Program-made: the position numbers and the translations under genes | Notes under the pieces: generated by a model | What the model saw: the letters and a program-made list of their open reading frames with translations, nothing else | What the model was told of the DNA's origin: nothing | Databases searched by the model: none | Shown here: piece after piece, positions 15,105 to 24,765 of the stretch | Position numbering within the stretch: position 1 is the first letter of the stretch | Layout of the letters: each line of letters begins with the position of its first letter | From: Sulfuriferula sp047300855 | GTDB lineage: Bacteria; Pseudomonadota; Gammaproteobacteria; Burkholderiales; Sulfuriferulaceae | Direction of reading: 5' to 3' | DNA: 64,000 nt | NCBI RefSeq assembly: GCF_047300855.1 | Contig: NZ_CP170197.1 | Span: 1,116,001 to 1,180,000 of the forward strand

Positions 15105-16874
15105 ATGCCTGCGATACAACTCCTCCCCGATCTACTGATCAGCCAGATTGCTGCTGGCGAGGTGGTCGAACGCCCGGCGTCGGCGTTGAAAGAACTGCTG
15201 GAAAACAGCCTCGATGCGGGTGCGACGGAGATTCGCGTGCAACTGGAGCAGGGCGGCATCAAGCTGATGCGCGTGGCGGATAACGGTGCCGGCATTGCGG
15301 CAGCGCAATTGCAGATCGCCCTGGCGCGCCATGCCACCAGCAAGATCACCAGCCTGGATGACCTGGAGCGCGTTGCCAGCCTGGGGTTTCGCGGCGAAGC
15401 GCTGGCCAGTATCGCCGCGGTGGCGCGGCTGCGCCTGGCGAGCCGCGCTGTCGGCGCAGATCATGCCCACCAGATAGAAACAGACGGCGGCCGGCCCGGA
15501 GAACCCCAGCCTACGGCGCTGGCAGCGGGCACCACCATTGAAGTGCGCGACCTGTATTTCAATACTCCGGCACGGCGTAAATTTCTCAAATCCGAGGCCA
15601 CCGAATACGGTCATAGCGAGGAAGCGTTTCGGCGCATTGCGCTGGCGCGGCCGGATGTGGCATTCAGCCTGCAGCATAATGGCCGCGCCCAGCATCACCT
15701 GCGCAGCGAGGACGCGCGTCGCCGCATCGGTGCGTTGCTGGGTGATGAATTCGCCGCCTGCGCGCTGGAAATAGACGAATCCGCTGCGGGATTGCGCCTT
15801 ACCGGCATGAGTGCGCTGCCTGCTTATTCGCGCGCCAGCCGCGATGCGCAGTATTTTTTTGTGAATGGCCGTTTCGTGCGCGACAAGCTCATCGCCCACG
15901 CGCTGCGTCAGGCCTACCGCGACGTGCTGCACCACGAGCGCCATCCGGCCTATTGCCTGTTCCTGGAGCTCGATCCAGCGCTGGTGGACGTGAACGTGCA
16001 TCCGGCCAAGATCGAGGTGCGCTTCCGCGACGGCCGTGCCGTGCACCAGTTTCTCTACCACGCATTGAACAAAACGCTGGCAGGACGTGGCGGCGAGAAC
16101 CCGGCCGCGCAGGCGCAACTGGCCAGCCCCGAGCCTGCCAGCCATGCCGCGCGTCCGGTGTTTTCCTCGGGCACCCCTTATCAAGCGCCGATGCCGTTGG
16201 GTGTGGCGCAACCCGTTGCTTTTTACGACTTGCTGACGCGGGATATGCCGCTGCCCAAAACCGCAGTCGCGCAGATGGAAGAAACCGCCGCGCACCCGCT
16301 GGGCTACGCCATCGCCCAGTTGCACGGCGTATATATCCTCGCCCAGAATTCAGCCGGCCTGGTGCTGGTGGACATGCATGCCGCGCACGAACGCGTGGTG
16401 TATGAAAAGCTCAAGACCGCACTCGACCAGAAAGCGGTGGCGAGCCAGCCGTTGCTGATCCCCGCCGCTTTCCAGGCCGATGCGCTGGACGTGGCGGCGG
16501 CCGAAGAGCATGCGGCCGCCCTGCGCGAAATCGGTTTCGAGATTGCACCGCTGTCCCCCACCAGCCTGGCCGTGCGCGCCGTGCCGCGGCTGCTGCAAAA
16601 CGCCGACCCCGCGCAACTCGCCCGCGATGTGCTGCACGAATTGCGCGAATGGGGGGCCAGCCGCGTACTGACCGAACGCCGCAACGAACTGCTCGGCACG
16701 CTCGCCTGTCACGGTGCGGTGCGCGCCAACCGGCAATTGAGCATTACCGAAATGAATGCGCTGTTGCGCGAAATGGAAACCACCGAACGCGCCAACCAGT
16801 GTAATCATGGCCGGCCCACCTGGTTCCAGATCAGTCTGGCTGAACTGGACAAAATGTTTATGCGCGGGAAATAG
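15105..16874 (+). CDS. mutL: DNA mismatch repair protein MutL
   Basis: The 589-residue protein has the GHKL ATPase motifs of MutL: IAAGEVVERP, ENSLDAGA with the catalytic Glu nearby, DNGAGI, HATSKI and GFRGEALASI, plus NTPARRKFLK. The C-terminal dimerisation domain shows HAAHERVVYEKLK and ACHGAVRANR with CNHGRPTW at the end. The endonuclease motif DQHAxxE is not complete, as expected in organisms with MutH-like or no nicking by MutL. The ATG at 15105 is preferred over a TTG at 15099. It follows amiC by 62 bases and ends nine bases before the NYN-LOTUS gene. Confidence 0.95.
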   Translation: MPAIQLLPDLLISQIAAGEVVERPASALKELLENSLDAGATEIRVQLEQGGIKLMRVADNGAGIAAAQLQIALARHATSKITSLDDLERVASLGFRGEALASIAAVARLRLASRAVGADHAHQIETDGGRPGEPQPTALAAGTTIEVRDLYFNTPARRKFLKSEATEYGHSEEAFRRIALARPDVAFSLQHNGRAQHHLRSEDARRRIGALLGDEFAACALEIDESAAGLRLTGMSALPAYSRASRDAQYFFVNGRFVRDKLIAHALRQAYRDVLHHERHPAYCLFLELDPALVDVNVHPAKIEVRFRDGRAVHQFLYHALNKTLAGRGGENPAAQAQLASPEPASHAARPVFSSGTPYQAPMPLGVAQPVAFYDLLTRDMPLPKTAVAQMEETAAHPLGYAIAQLHGVYILAQNSAGLVLVDMHAAHERVVYEKLKTALDQKAVASQPLLIPAAFQADALDVAAAEEHAAALREIGFEIAPLSPTSLAVRAVPRLLQNADPAQLARDVLHELREWGASRVLTERRNELLGTLACHGAVRANRQLSITEMNALLREMETTERANQCNHGRPTWFQISLAELDKMFMRGK

Positions 16875-16883
16875 GAGAGAGAG

Positions 16884-17714
16884 ATGTCGGAACGCAATGA
16901 AATTAACAACATGGCCCTGTTCTGCGATTTCGAGAACATCGCGCTGGGTGTGCGCGACGCCAAGTACGCACAGTTCGACATCAAAAAGGTGCTGGAGCGC
17001 CTGCTGCTCAAAGGCAGCATCGTGGTCAAGAAAGCCTATTGCGACTGGGATCGCTACAAGGAATTCAAGGCGCCGATGCACGAGGCGGCATTCGAGCTGA
17101 TCGAGATTCCGCACGTGCGCCAGTCCGGCAAAAATTCAGCCGATATCCGCATGGTGGTGGATGCGCTCGACCTCTGCTACACCAAGTCGCACGTGGATAC
17201 CTTCGTCATCATCAGCGGCGATTCGGATTTCTCGCCGCTGGTGTCCAAGCTGCGCGAGAACAACAAACTGGTGATCGGAGTAGGGGTCAAGAATTCCACC
17301 TCCGACCTGCTCATCGCCAACTGCGACGAATTCATTTTTTACGACGATCTGGTGCGCGAACAGGAAGCGCAGAAGAAACGCGCAGTGCGCAAAGCCCCCG
17401 ATAAAGTTGTCAATGGTGCGGCGAAGAAGACTGCCCCCAGAAGCGAAAACGACAAGCAGCAGGAAGCGTTCGACCTCGTGGTCGAAACCGTCGAAGCCCT
17501 GCTGGCCGAGCGCGGCGAGGAAGAGAAAATGTGGGCCTCGATGGTCAAGCAGACCATGAAGCGGCGCAAACCCGATTTCAACGAGTCCTACTATGGTTAC
17601 CGTACTTTCAGCGACCTGCTGGAAGACGCGCAGACGCACAAACTGCTCGCGCTCACCCGTGCCGACAAGGGTGGCTACATCGTGCGTCTGCCGCTGGCCG
17701 ACAAACAGGGCTAG
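16884..17714 (+). CDS. NYN-domain ribonuclease-like protein with C-terminal LOTUS/OST-HTH domain
   Basis: This 276-residue cytoplasmic protein has an N-terminal NYN (PIN-like) domain with the acidic residues expected for metal-dependent RNA cleavage: CDFENIA near residue 15, NSADIRMVVDALD and ISGDSDFSPL near 110. A charged linker (about 155-195, rich in Lys and Ala) leads to an OST-HTH/LOTUS domain at the end (about 200-270, with MWASMVKQTMKRRKPDF and FSDLLEDAQ), a fold that binds RNA or helicases. GGAGAGAG precedes the ATG. A damaged copy of the last 230 bases lies downstream at 19871-20096. The RNA target is unknown; similar genes are widespread in proteobacteria. Confidence 0.88.
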   Translation: MSERNEINNMALFCDFENIALGVRDAKYAQFDIKKVLERLLLKGSIVVKKAYCDWDRYKEFKAPMHEAAFELIEIPHVRQSGKNSADIRMVVDALDLCYTKSHVDTFVIISGDSDFSPLVSKLRENNKLVIGVGVKNSTSDLLIANCDEFIFYDDLVREQEAQKKRAVRKAPDKVVNGAAKKTAPRSENDKQQEAFDLVVETVEALLAERGEEEKMWASMVKQTMKRRKPDFNESYYGYRTFSDLLEDAQTHKLLALTRADKGGYIVRLPLADKQG

Positions 17715-18133
17715 TTCTAAAATCCAGCCCGTCAGGGCGATATCTTCGCCCGCCTCGCGGGTGGAGAATAGCCCGTACATCATTCACCAACACTTGTGGC
17801 TTCAAACTGAAATGCCTTGTGGTCAGGACACGCATCTCGCCTGGGATTTGCGAATACTCTATCACCTGATATTTTGCTGTCCTTGTCGGGACCCAGCTGG
17901 TGCGGACAACAAGCCCTTCGCCCCTGACAGAATGGCTATTTTTCATCAAGGACAATGAGGACTGGGGCCACGCTTTTCGCGCAGGCATCCGAAGATAACA
18001 GGATCGGATTTCGGGTGGATCGCAGCGGAGATGGACAAGTGCAAGGACAATAATTGCTGCCATCACGCTGTCAGCAGCTGGTGCGTAAGATTCTCCTGCC
18101 GGATGTCCCGGCAAATCGATCAAGGAGAATGAC
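17715..18133. other. Intergenic stretch without a convincing gene
   Basis: These 419 bases contain no frame with good coding character on either strand. The segment includes a strong ribosome-binding site (AAGGAGAA) at its right end for the next gene. It is the left border of the accessory island flanked by the LOTUS copy; no terminal repeats were seen. Confidence 0.5.
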
Positions 18134-18436
18134 ATGTCGGATACGATAACGCTGGTACGCTTTCGTTTGCAGGAAGGCAAGACTGCGGCGGATTGGCTGA
18201 AGGTCAACGGGAAGATCAACGAATGGGCCAAGAAACAGCCGGGTTTCCGTTTCCGCAGCCTGTCGGAAACAGACGATGGCGAATGGCTTATCATCACCTA
18301 TTGGGAAAATCCGGAAGCGGCTGCTGCTGCCGAGAAAAGTTTTGGCGAGGAGATGATGGACATGTGCGAACCGCTGATGGCACGCGATAGCATAAAGGTC
18401 AGTCTAAGCAGGGCGCATACGATGCAACGCGGATGA
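18134..18436 (+). CDS. Small dimeric alpha/beta-barrel (ABM-like) protein
   Basis: The 100-residue product has the pattern of antibiotic-biosynthesis-monooxygenase-like domains: a first strand DTITLVRFRLQEGK, a helix, FRFRSLSETDDGEWLIITYWENPEAA and a final helix/strand. Such proteins form small dimers and act as monooxygenases or bind small molecules. AAGGAGAATGAC upstream of ATG 18134 is a strong ribosome-binding site. It is the first of three genes on the same strand separated by about ten bases, followed by an EthD-like protein of the same structural class. The substrate is unknown. Confidence 0.7.
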   Translation: MSDTITLVRFRLQEGKTAADWLKVNGKINEWAKKQPGFRFRSLSETDDGEWLIITYWENPEAAAAAEKSFGEEMMDMCEPLMARDSIKVSLSRAHTMQRG

Positions 18437-18448
18437 AAGGGGGCCGTA

Positions 18449-18766
18449 ATGATTAAGATCAGCATTCTGTATCCCAATACCGGCAAGTTCGACATGGACT
18501 ACTACCTCGATACGCACATGTCGCTTTCCATCACACGGCTGGGCATGCGGGAAGGCTACAAGGGCGTTTCCGTGGAACGCGGCCTGCGAGGGCCGGAGCC
18601 CGGCTCGGCACCGGGTTTCGTCGCGATGTGCCATTATCTGTTCAATACTGCAGAAGACTTCATGGCTGCATTCCTGCCTCATGCCGCCGAACTGCAGGGC
18701 GACATGCCGAACTACACGGACATCGAGCCGATCATCCAGTTCAGCGAAGTCGCCATCAGCCAGTAG
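18449..18766 (+). CDS. EthD-family protein
   Basis: The 105-residue product starts with IKISILYPNTGKFDMDYYLDTHMSL, the EthD signature (a strand followed by F-x-x-Y-y-x-x-H), and ends with a strand resembling TDIEPIIQFSEV. EthD proteins are ferredoxin-like dimers linked to catabolic or oxidative loci. An AAGGGGG-like ribosome-binding site lies upstream. It follows the ABM-like gene by 12 bases and precedes the WYL regulator by nine, so the three probably form one operon in which the regulator controls its own unit. Confidence 0.82.
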   Translation: MIKISILYPNTGKFDMDYYLDTHMSLSITRLGMREGYKGVSVERGLRGPEPGSAPGFVAMCHYLFNTAEDFMAAFLPHAAELQGDMPNYTDIEPIIQFSEVAISQ

Positions 18767-18775
18767 CGAGCTGCG

Positions 18776-19474
18776 GTGCGCAAATCGGAACGACTCTTCC
18801 AGCTCGTGACGCTGCTGCAGGGGCGGAGAACAGCGATCACTGCGCGGTCCCTGGCGGGAGAGTTGGGTATCGCAGTTCGCACCGTGTACCGCGACATCCA
18901 GGCTCTCGTCCTTTCAGGCGTGCCGATAGACGGCGAGGCGGGTGTGGGATACCGCTTGCGCGGCGGCTTCGATCTGCCGCCGCTCATGTTCAGCTCGGAC
19001 GAGGTCACCGCATTGCTGGTCGGCAGCCGCATGGTGCAGGCGTGGACCGACCCGGAACTGGCTCAGGCCGCAAAGCAGGGCGAAGCCAAGATCCTCGCTG
19101 CGCTCACACCCGAAATGCTGATATCCATTTCACGTCTGCCATACCGCATTCCTGCCTTTGAACGCGCGGAGAGTGGTGTTCATGGCCTGCTGCGCAAGAC
19201 TTGCGAGGCCAGGCAGAAAATCTCCATTTCCTATCGAGACATGGATGGACAGGAGTCTGCACGCATCCTGTGGCCGCTCGGCATGGTGGGTTGGGGGGAC
19301 CACTGGACTTTGCTGGCCTGGTGCGAGAAACGCGATGCTTACCGCAACTTCCGCTTCGACCGGATACTGAATATCGAGGTGCTGCAGGAACACTATCCTG
19401 TGCATCCCCGGCGCAACCTCGAACATTATCTGAACGAAGAGATAGGCATAGGCGACAAGCAGAAGCCGGGCTAG
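18776..19474 (+). CDS. YafY-type transcriptional regulator (HTH plus WYL domain)
   Basis: The 232-residue protein has an N-terminal helix-turn-helix of HTH_11 type (SERLFQLVTLLQ, then TARSLAGELGIAVRTVYRDIQALVLSGVP), a linker with GYRLRGGFDLPPL, and a WYL domain with a WGDHWTLLAWCEKRDAYRNFRFDRI core that in this family binds nucleic acid or other ligands. The start is GTG at 18776. Homologues are often adjacent to EthD or carboxymuconolactone-decarboxylase-like genes, and remnants of the latter lie just downstream on the other strand. It probably acts as a local regulator. Confidence 0.88.
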   Translation: MRKSERLFQLVTLLQGRRTAITARSLAGELGIAVRTVYRDIQALVLSGVPIDGEAGVGYRLRGGFDLPPLMFSSDEVTALLVGSRMVQAWTDPELAQAAKQGEAKILAALTPEMLISISRLPYRIPAFERAESGVHGLLRKTCEARQKISISYRDMDGQESARILWPLGMVGWGDHWTLLAWCEKRDAYRNFRFDRILNIEVLQEHYPVHPRRNLEHYLNEEIGIGDKQKPG

Positions 19475-19495
19475 CTGATCGTTCCGATAATCACG

Positions 19496-19690
19496 TCACT
19501 GCGCCGGCGGGTAGTTTCCTGACGGCGTGCGGAAGGAAATGGCCAGCCCGTTCCGTCCATTGATGAGCACGATGCCTAGTATCAGATCAATCAACTCCTT
19601 TTCGCCGAATGACTGCAGAGTCTCATCACGCAATCGTCCGGAATCCCTTTATTGGAAATTCCGGTGAGCACTTCCGCCCAGGCCGTTTGA
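19496..19690 (-). pseudogene. Remnant of a carboxymuconolactone decarboxylase/AhpD-like gene, frameshifted and 5'-truncated
   Basis: Read on the minus strand, the segment encodes TAWAEVLTGISNKGIPDD in one frame and, after a shift near 19620-19634, VRDETLQSFGEKELIDLIL followed by a GIVLINGRNGLAISFR-like stretch in another, ending at a stop at 19496. This order matches the C-terminal half of CMD-family proteins (AWxEALT...PDD...FSEKExVDLTLAI...NxWNRLAI.FR). The N-terminal half with the CxxC redox site is missing. The sequence upstream to about 19848 stays open but is not recognisable. It is clearly a relic. Confidence 0.7.
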
Positions 19691-19870
19691 CCCCGAGATA
19701 GAGCCTTAACACCTTCCGGGCCTCTCAGGAGGGTAAGGCACCTTGCCGCCATTGTCTCCTGTGAGGCTGACTCTTCTGAGAACAGCATCTTCAATTGATC
19801 ACGTCCCGGTGCGTGCGGCGTTGATGGGTTTTTCGCGCAGGCGGGCATGGGCTTCGTGGTTTACTTTTTG

Positions 19871-20096
19871 GTCGAAACCATTGAAGCCCTGCTGGCCGAG
19901 CGCGGCGAGGAAGAGAAAATGTGGGCCTCGATGGTCAAGCAGACCATGAAGGGTGCAAACCCAACTTCAACGAGTCGTATTATGGTTACCGCACTTTCAG
20001 CGACCTGCTGGAAGACGCGCAGGCGCACAAACTGCCCGCGCTCACCCGTGCCGAGAAGGGGGCTACATTGTGCGGTTACCGGGGCCCGATAAGTAA
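19871..20096 (+). pseudogene. Degenerate duplicate of the LOTUS end of the NYN-LOTUS gene
   Basis: The segment is very similar to 17481-17714 of the intact NYN-LOTUS gene: blocks such as GCTGGCCGAGCGCGGCGAGG and ATGGTCAAGCAGACCATGAA are identical. It has lost at least two stretches of one or a few bases (after ACCATGAAG and near GAGAAGGG), which shift the frame. There is no NYN part. The copy ends near a stop at 20094-20096. The two copies flank the accessory island 17.7-19.87 kb in direct orientation. Confidence 0.85.
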
Positions 20097-20145
20097 GGTT
20101 CCGCACAATGTGGTTAAGCGAAAAATAACTAGCCCCCGGTGCCCA

Positions 20146-21879
20146 TTACATAGGGTTTGATCCCAATGGTTGAATTTCCCGTATGCCATGTTCCTCTTGG
20201 GGCAATGGATTGATGAGACGGATGCGATCGAGTTGCAAAGTTTCGCTATTAACCGTTTTCGCAGGCAGCGTCTCCACATAGCGTTTCACCACATCGGTGC
20301 CATCCAGAATGCTATCGTCCTGGTCCTTCAGCACAACAATGTTTTTGGCCGGGACACGATTGATCAGATTGGGTATCAGATCGTAATAAAAACCGCCGAC
20401 CGTGTAAGTGGCGTTGGGGTCCAGGGGTTTGCCATTAACCAGGATATTGCTGACACGATTTCCCTGCGGCGCACGCGGGTCAAAATCAGCAGTCAGGCCG
20501 CTGTAGCCCGCCGTCCAGCCATTCACCCACTCTCCGGGACGTCCTTGCTCACCTTGAGGTTGGCCTTCCAGGGTCTTCTTGATTTGTGCTCCGGTCAATT
20601 CACCCTTGGCGATTTGCGGGCCGATGGGCATAAAGTGGTAGAGATCCTCCATTTTGATCGGACCTTTTGCGATGGTGGTGCCATAACGAAACCCGGTAAT
20701 CCCCCCCAATTGAGCGCCGGTCATGACGCGGAATGCGTCGGTAAGGAAATCGTGGGAACTGCCTTCGATGACGCCGGGCATGGGTTCATTACTGAAATTA
20801 CTGCGGTACAACGGGATTTCCGTCTGACCGATAACTGTGTCGATTGGATAGCGTAGCCGAGCGCCACTAATGGGGTTTTTAATCTCGCCTGCCCGGAATT
20901 TGGGTCCCGCAACATAGGGTAGGCGTACCGATTTCACCAGTGCGGCGATGCCGCGATCCTCCCTGATCCGGTCGGTGATGCGATGAGAAGTATATTTACT
21001 GCTGACCACCTTGCCCTTGACTATCCGCACATTGAGTTCCCCGACCACCTGACCGTCCATGCCTTGCTCGACCACCAGCGTGCCGTGCTTGGACACAATA
21101 GGCTTGGGCGTGATTTCATGCTTGTCGGAGGACAGGATAATGTCGACACCCGGAATCCGATTCGCCAGCGTCAGGTTGCCATGCAATCCGAGCTCGGAGA
21201 TGGCAACCACCAAATCGACGTCCTGCTCCCGCAACAGTTTGACGTATTTCTGATACTCGGCTTCACCGTTGGTGAATTTCAGACCCTTGGTAATGTTCGG
21301 ATCGCCGGCCTGGGGCCCGCGGTCACTGGTAAAACCAATGATCCCTACGCGCAGACCATTAATCGTCTTGATGATGTAGGGTGCAGCAACGTTTTGCCCG
21401 GTACGAGCCTCGGCGCCGGGATAGTTGTCGTAATACAGATTGGAAATAACCGGGTGCCAGTTGGCTTTGGGTTGCTGGCCGGTGAAATAGTCAAGGAATT
21501 TGTTCGCGCCGTATACATAGTCCCAATTGCCTGGCGCATACGCATCGATATGAAAGGCGTTCAAAACTTTAATCATGGCTTCGCCCTGGGTGAACAAAGC
21601 TTCAGCGCCGCCATGCAACGTATCGCCTGTATTCACCAGCAAGGTTTGCTCGGGCTTGGCGCGGCGGATGTCTTTGATCAGCGTGTAGATGCGCGCCACG
21701 CCCCCCTCACTTTGACCATTGCCATCGCTACGTACATTCGGGTGTGGAATCAAGTGACCATGCAGGTCGCCCATATGGATAAATGTCACTTCACCGGTTC
21801 CGGTTCCGGCTTGCGCCACTGTCACGGAGGAGAAAGCCAGAAACAAACCGGCAACCAGCGGAATTTTTCTTAATCGCAT
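20146..21879 (-). CDS. SoxB-like periplasmic metallophosphoesterase/5'-nucleotidase-family protein
   Basis: The 577-residue product has a signal peptide (to about AQA-G at residue 24), a metallophosphoesterase domain and a 5'-nucleotidase C-terminal domain. SoxB hydrolyses sulfate from the SoxY-bound intermediate and uses two Mn ions. Resemblance to SoxB includes GNWDY at 117-121 (Trp instead of the His of ordinary nucleotidases) and GFRYGTTIAKG with MEDLYHFMPIG in the second domain. Metal ligands D38, H40, D86, N118 and H254 are present, but two positions normally His are acidic: E229 (ISELG) and D252 (SDKHE instead of GHTH). It therefore is a divergent paralogue. No soxXYZA genes are in the window. 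AAGGAAAGG precedes the start. Confidence 0.65.
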   Translation of the reverse strand: MRLRKIPLVAGLFLAFSSVTVAQAGTGTGEVTFIHMGDLHGHLIPHPNVRSDGNGQSEGGVARIYTLIKDIRRAKPEQTLLVNTGDTLHGGAEALFTQGEAMIKVLNAFHIDAYAPGNWDYVYGANKFLDYFTGQQPKANWHPVISNLYYDNYPGAEARTGQNVAAPYIIKTINGLRVGIIGFTSDRGPQAGDPNITKGLKFTNGEAEYQKYVKLLREQDVDLVVAISELGLHGNLTLANRIPGVDIILSSDKHEITPKPIVSKHGTLVVEQGMDGQVVGELNVRIVKGKVVSSKYTSHRITDRIREDRGIAALVKSVRLPYVAGPKFRAGEIKNPISGARLRYPIDTVIGQTEIPLYRSNFSNEPMPGVIEGSSHDFLTDAFRVMTGAQLGGITGFRYGTTIAKGPIKMEDLYHFMPIGPQIAKGELTGAQIKKTLEGQPQGEQGRPGEWVNGWTAGYSGLTADFDPRAPQGNRVSNILVNGKPLDPNATYTVGGFYYDLIPNLINRVPAKNIVVLKDQDDSILDGTDVVKRYVETLPAKTVNSETLQLDRIRLINPLPQEEHGIREIQPLGSNPM

Positions 21880-22295
21880 AACAAACCTTTCCTTGATGTA
21901 CTTGAAATGGATATCTGCAATGCAGACAATAGCTGTGTAGGCAACGTGGCCGAGCGTCTATCCTAAATGGGATAAAATTATTCTAATATTCGGATATAAC
22001 TTAATTTCTCATCGAAAAAATGGATCATTCACTTACGCTTTTTTACTGATAGATAATAATAGCGTACGGTTGCGCGTCACCTTGAAATCAGCGTATTTAC
22101 CCACGTCAGTTTCCCGTCCAACATGCGTGTATCCGCAATACTCAGCGCAAACCTCCGCGCTCTGTTAGAATGCAGGCCTGCGGTGTTTGCTACAGTCTCA
22201 ATCCCGCTGCCTATCCGGCTTTCAAACCCCCGTCCGCCTGCCCAAGACTGGCGCTGCCCAAGCAGCGACAGGCCGATCTGTTTTTCAGGAAATTT
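21880..22295. promoter_or_regulatory. Shared upstream region of the SoxB-like gene and rhlE
   Basis: The 416-base gap separates two divergent genes. It contains an AT-rich core at about 21970-22060. On the plus strand an extended -10 (TGT-TAGAAT at 22163-22171) precedes rhlE by 125 bases. No gene with coding character was seen. Confidence 0.4.
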
Positions 22296-23630
<1,335 letters not shown>

Positions 23631-23701
23631 GTGGGCCCACGCTGTTGGAACCTCGGAGAAGCCGCAAAGAATCCCCTGAGGTTTAGATGACCAGGCAGGC
23701 G

Positions 23702-23743
23702 AACGGCTAATCATTCTGCATGAATGCAGGATGATTAGCCGTT
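23702..23743. terminator. 20-bp near-perfect hairpin between convergent genes
   Basis: AACGGCTAATCATTCTGCAT (23702-23721) and its inverted copy (23724-23743) differ at one position and enclose two bases. The position, 70 bases after rhlE and 25 bases after the opposing gene, fits a bidirectional terminator, although a clear U-run is missing on both sides. Confidence 0.6.
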
Positions 23744-23767
23744 ATCGAGTCAGGCTGCCGGACGGCG

Positions 23768-23980
23768 TTATTTGCGTACGATAAGCAGAAGCACGCCGGC
23801 CGCTATCGCTCCCACGCCCGCCCAGATGGGAATGTCGACCGTTTCCTTGTTCTTGACCGAAAGTTCAAACGAGCCCAGTTTGACCTCTTGCGTCTCCTTG
23901 GTATAGCTGAAGCCGCCATATGTCAGAGCCAGGACGCCAGCCACAATGAGTGCAATCGCCAATATTCTTGCAGCGTTCAT
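23768..23980 (-). CDS. Small two-helix membrane protein (DUF3185-like)
   Basis: The 70-residue product has two membrane helices (about 5-25 and 50-67) around a polar loop, YTKETQEVKLGSFELSVKNKETVDIP. The pattern R-I-L-A-I-A-L-I-V-A-G-V-L-A-L-x-Y-G-G-F-S-Y resembles the DUF3185 family of stress-associated inner-membrane proteins. It is a single gene with an ATG at 23980, downstream of the YqjDEK-like operon and convergent with rhlE. The function is unknown. Confidence 0.75.
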   Translation of the reverse strand: MNAARILAIALIVAGVLALTYGGFSYTKETQEVKLGSFELSVKNKETVDIPIWAGVGAIAAGVLLLIVRK

Positions 23981-24091
23981 GATTACCCCTGAATTAAGAG
24001 AATTTATGAGATTCGATGTCTGGCTGTAATTCTTTTTTCACCGAGTTCCTGAATCTGAAAACTTACCAAACCGATCGACCCTTGCAATTGT

Positions 24092-24370
24092 TCACTTCAT
24101 GCGCATCCTGCGTATGAGCTGCCATGCCAGCCAGCCTCGACGCAGCCATTTTCCCGAGCCTTTCTTGCCCAAAGCAAAAAAAAGTGTGCTTGCACCCGCT
24201 ACGAGCAATGGGTTGCGCCGTACATAGCGAACCGCTTCCATGCCGCGATCAACAAGCGCCAACGGAGCGCGCAAGGGTTCCACGTGTACTCCAAGTTCAA
24301 TTCGCTGGCGCGCAGCGAGCGCCTGCAAATGTTCGCGGCGACGAGCCAGTTGATCAAGTTGAAATTTCAT
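24092..24370 (-). CDS. yqjK: YqjK-like protein
   Basis: The 92-residue basic protein (LDQLARRREHLQALAARQRIEL, then VRRNPLLVAGASTLFFALG and an Arg-rich tail) matches the size and layout of E. coli YqjK, with one weak hydrophobic stretch. It overlaps the start of the gene before it by the ATGA junction (24367-24370). Together with the two neighbours it forms the yqjD-yqjE-yqjK operon, linked to stationary phase and membrane-bound ribosomes in E. coli. Function here is inferred from that order. Confidence 0.7.
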   Translation of the reverse strand: MKFQLDQLARRREHLQALAARQRIELGVHVEPLRAPLALVDRGMEAVRYVRRNPLLVAGASTLFFALGKKGSGKWLRRGWLAWQLIRRMRMK

Positions 24371-24759
24371 TTATGCGAGTTTAGTTGTGTGCTGTCCTGG
24401 CGAAGCTCCGCCAGACTTGCGGCGAACAACCTGGGCTTGGTGCGCAACTTATGCAGCGCCACCCAGGAGGCTGAAAGTCCGCCGACCAAAAACAGCCCGG
24501 TGAATCCAGCCAGAACCAGCAAGCGGTGCGTATCCCAGAACGCCACGACAATCAGCAGGACAGCAAGAATCAGCCCCACGCCAATGCAAAATAGCGCTAT
24601 CAGCATGAGCATCAACAGAATCGCCAGGCGCTCGCGTTCTTCTTCCAGATCAGTGGAGAGCAATTCAAGACGCGTATAGACAATGGCAATCAGCGTGCCA
24701 GTGAGGGTCTTCAGCGAATCGAGCAGCCCTTTGCTGGAGGGACTATGTTCCGCAGCCAT
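24367..24759 (-). CDS. yqjE: YqjE/holin-like (phage holin family) inner-membrane protein
   Basis: The 130-residue protein starts with a polar helix (SSKGLLDSLKTLTGTLIAIVYTRLELLSTDLEEERER) and has two membrane helices in the middle (LLMLMLIALFCIGVGLILAVLLIVV and LLVLAGFTGLFLVGGLS). This is the 'phage holin family/YqjE' layout found next to YqjD-type proteins in many proteobacteria. It lies six bases downstream of the DUF883 gene and overlaps the yqjK-like gene. It is not a phage gene in this setting. Confidence 0.8.
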   Translation of the reverse strand: MAAEHSPSSKGLLDSLKTLTGTLIAIVYTRLELLSTDLEEERERLAILLMLMLIALFCIGVGLILAVLLIVVAFWDTHRLLVLAGFTGLFLVGGLSASWVALHKLRTKPRLFAASLAELRQDSTQLNSHK

Positions 24760-24765
24760 CCCTGT

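Noticed and set aside
15132..16325. 397-codon frame opposite mutL
   Set aside because: Low-complexity shadow translation caused by GC-rich codon use; mutL motifs on the other strand are complete.
17653..18297. 214-codon minus-strand frame in the island
   Set aside because: No domain or composition support; it overlaps the ABM-like gene and the end of the NYN-LOTUS gene.
24367..24759. Prophage holin
   Set aside because: Although related to the 'phage holin family', the gene sits in a yqjD-yqjE-yqjK-type operon with no other phage genes.
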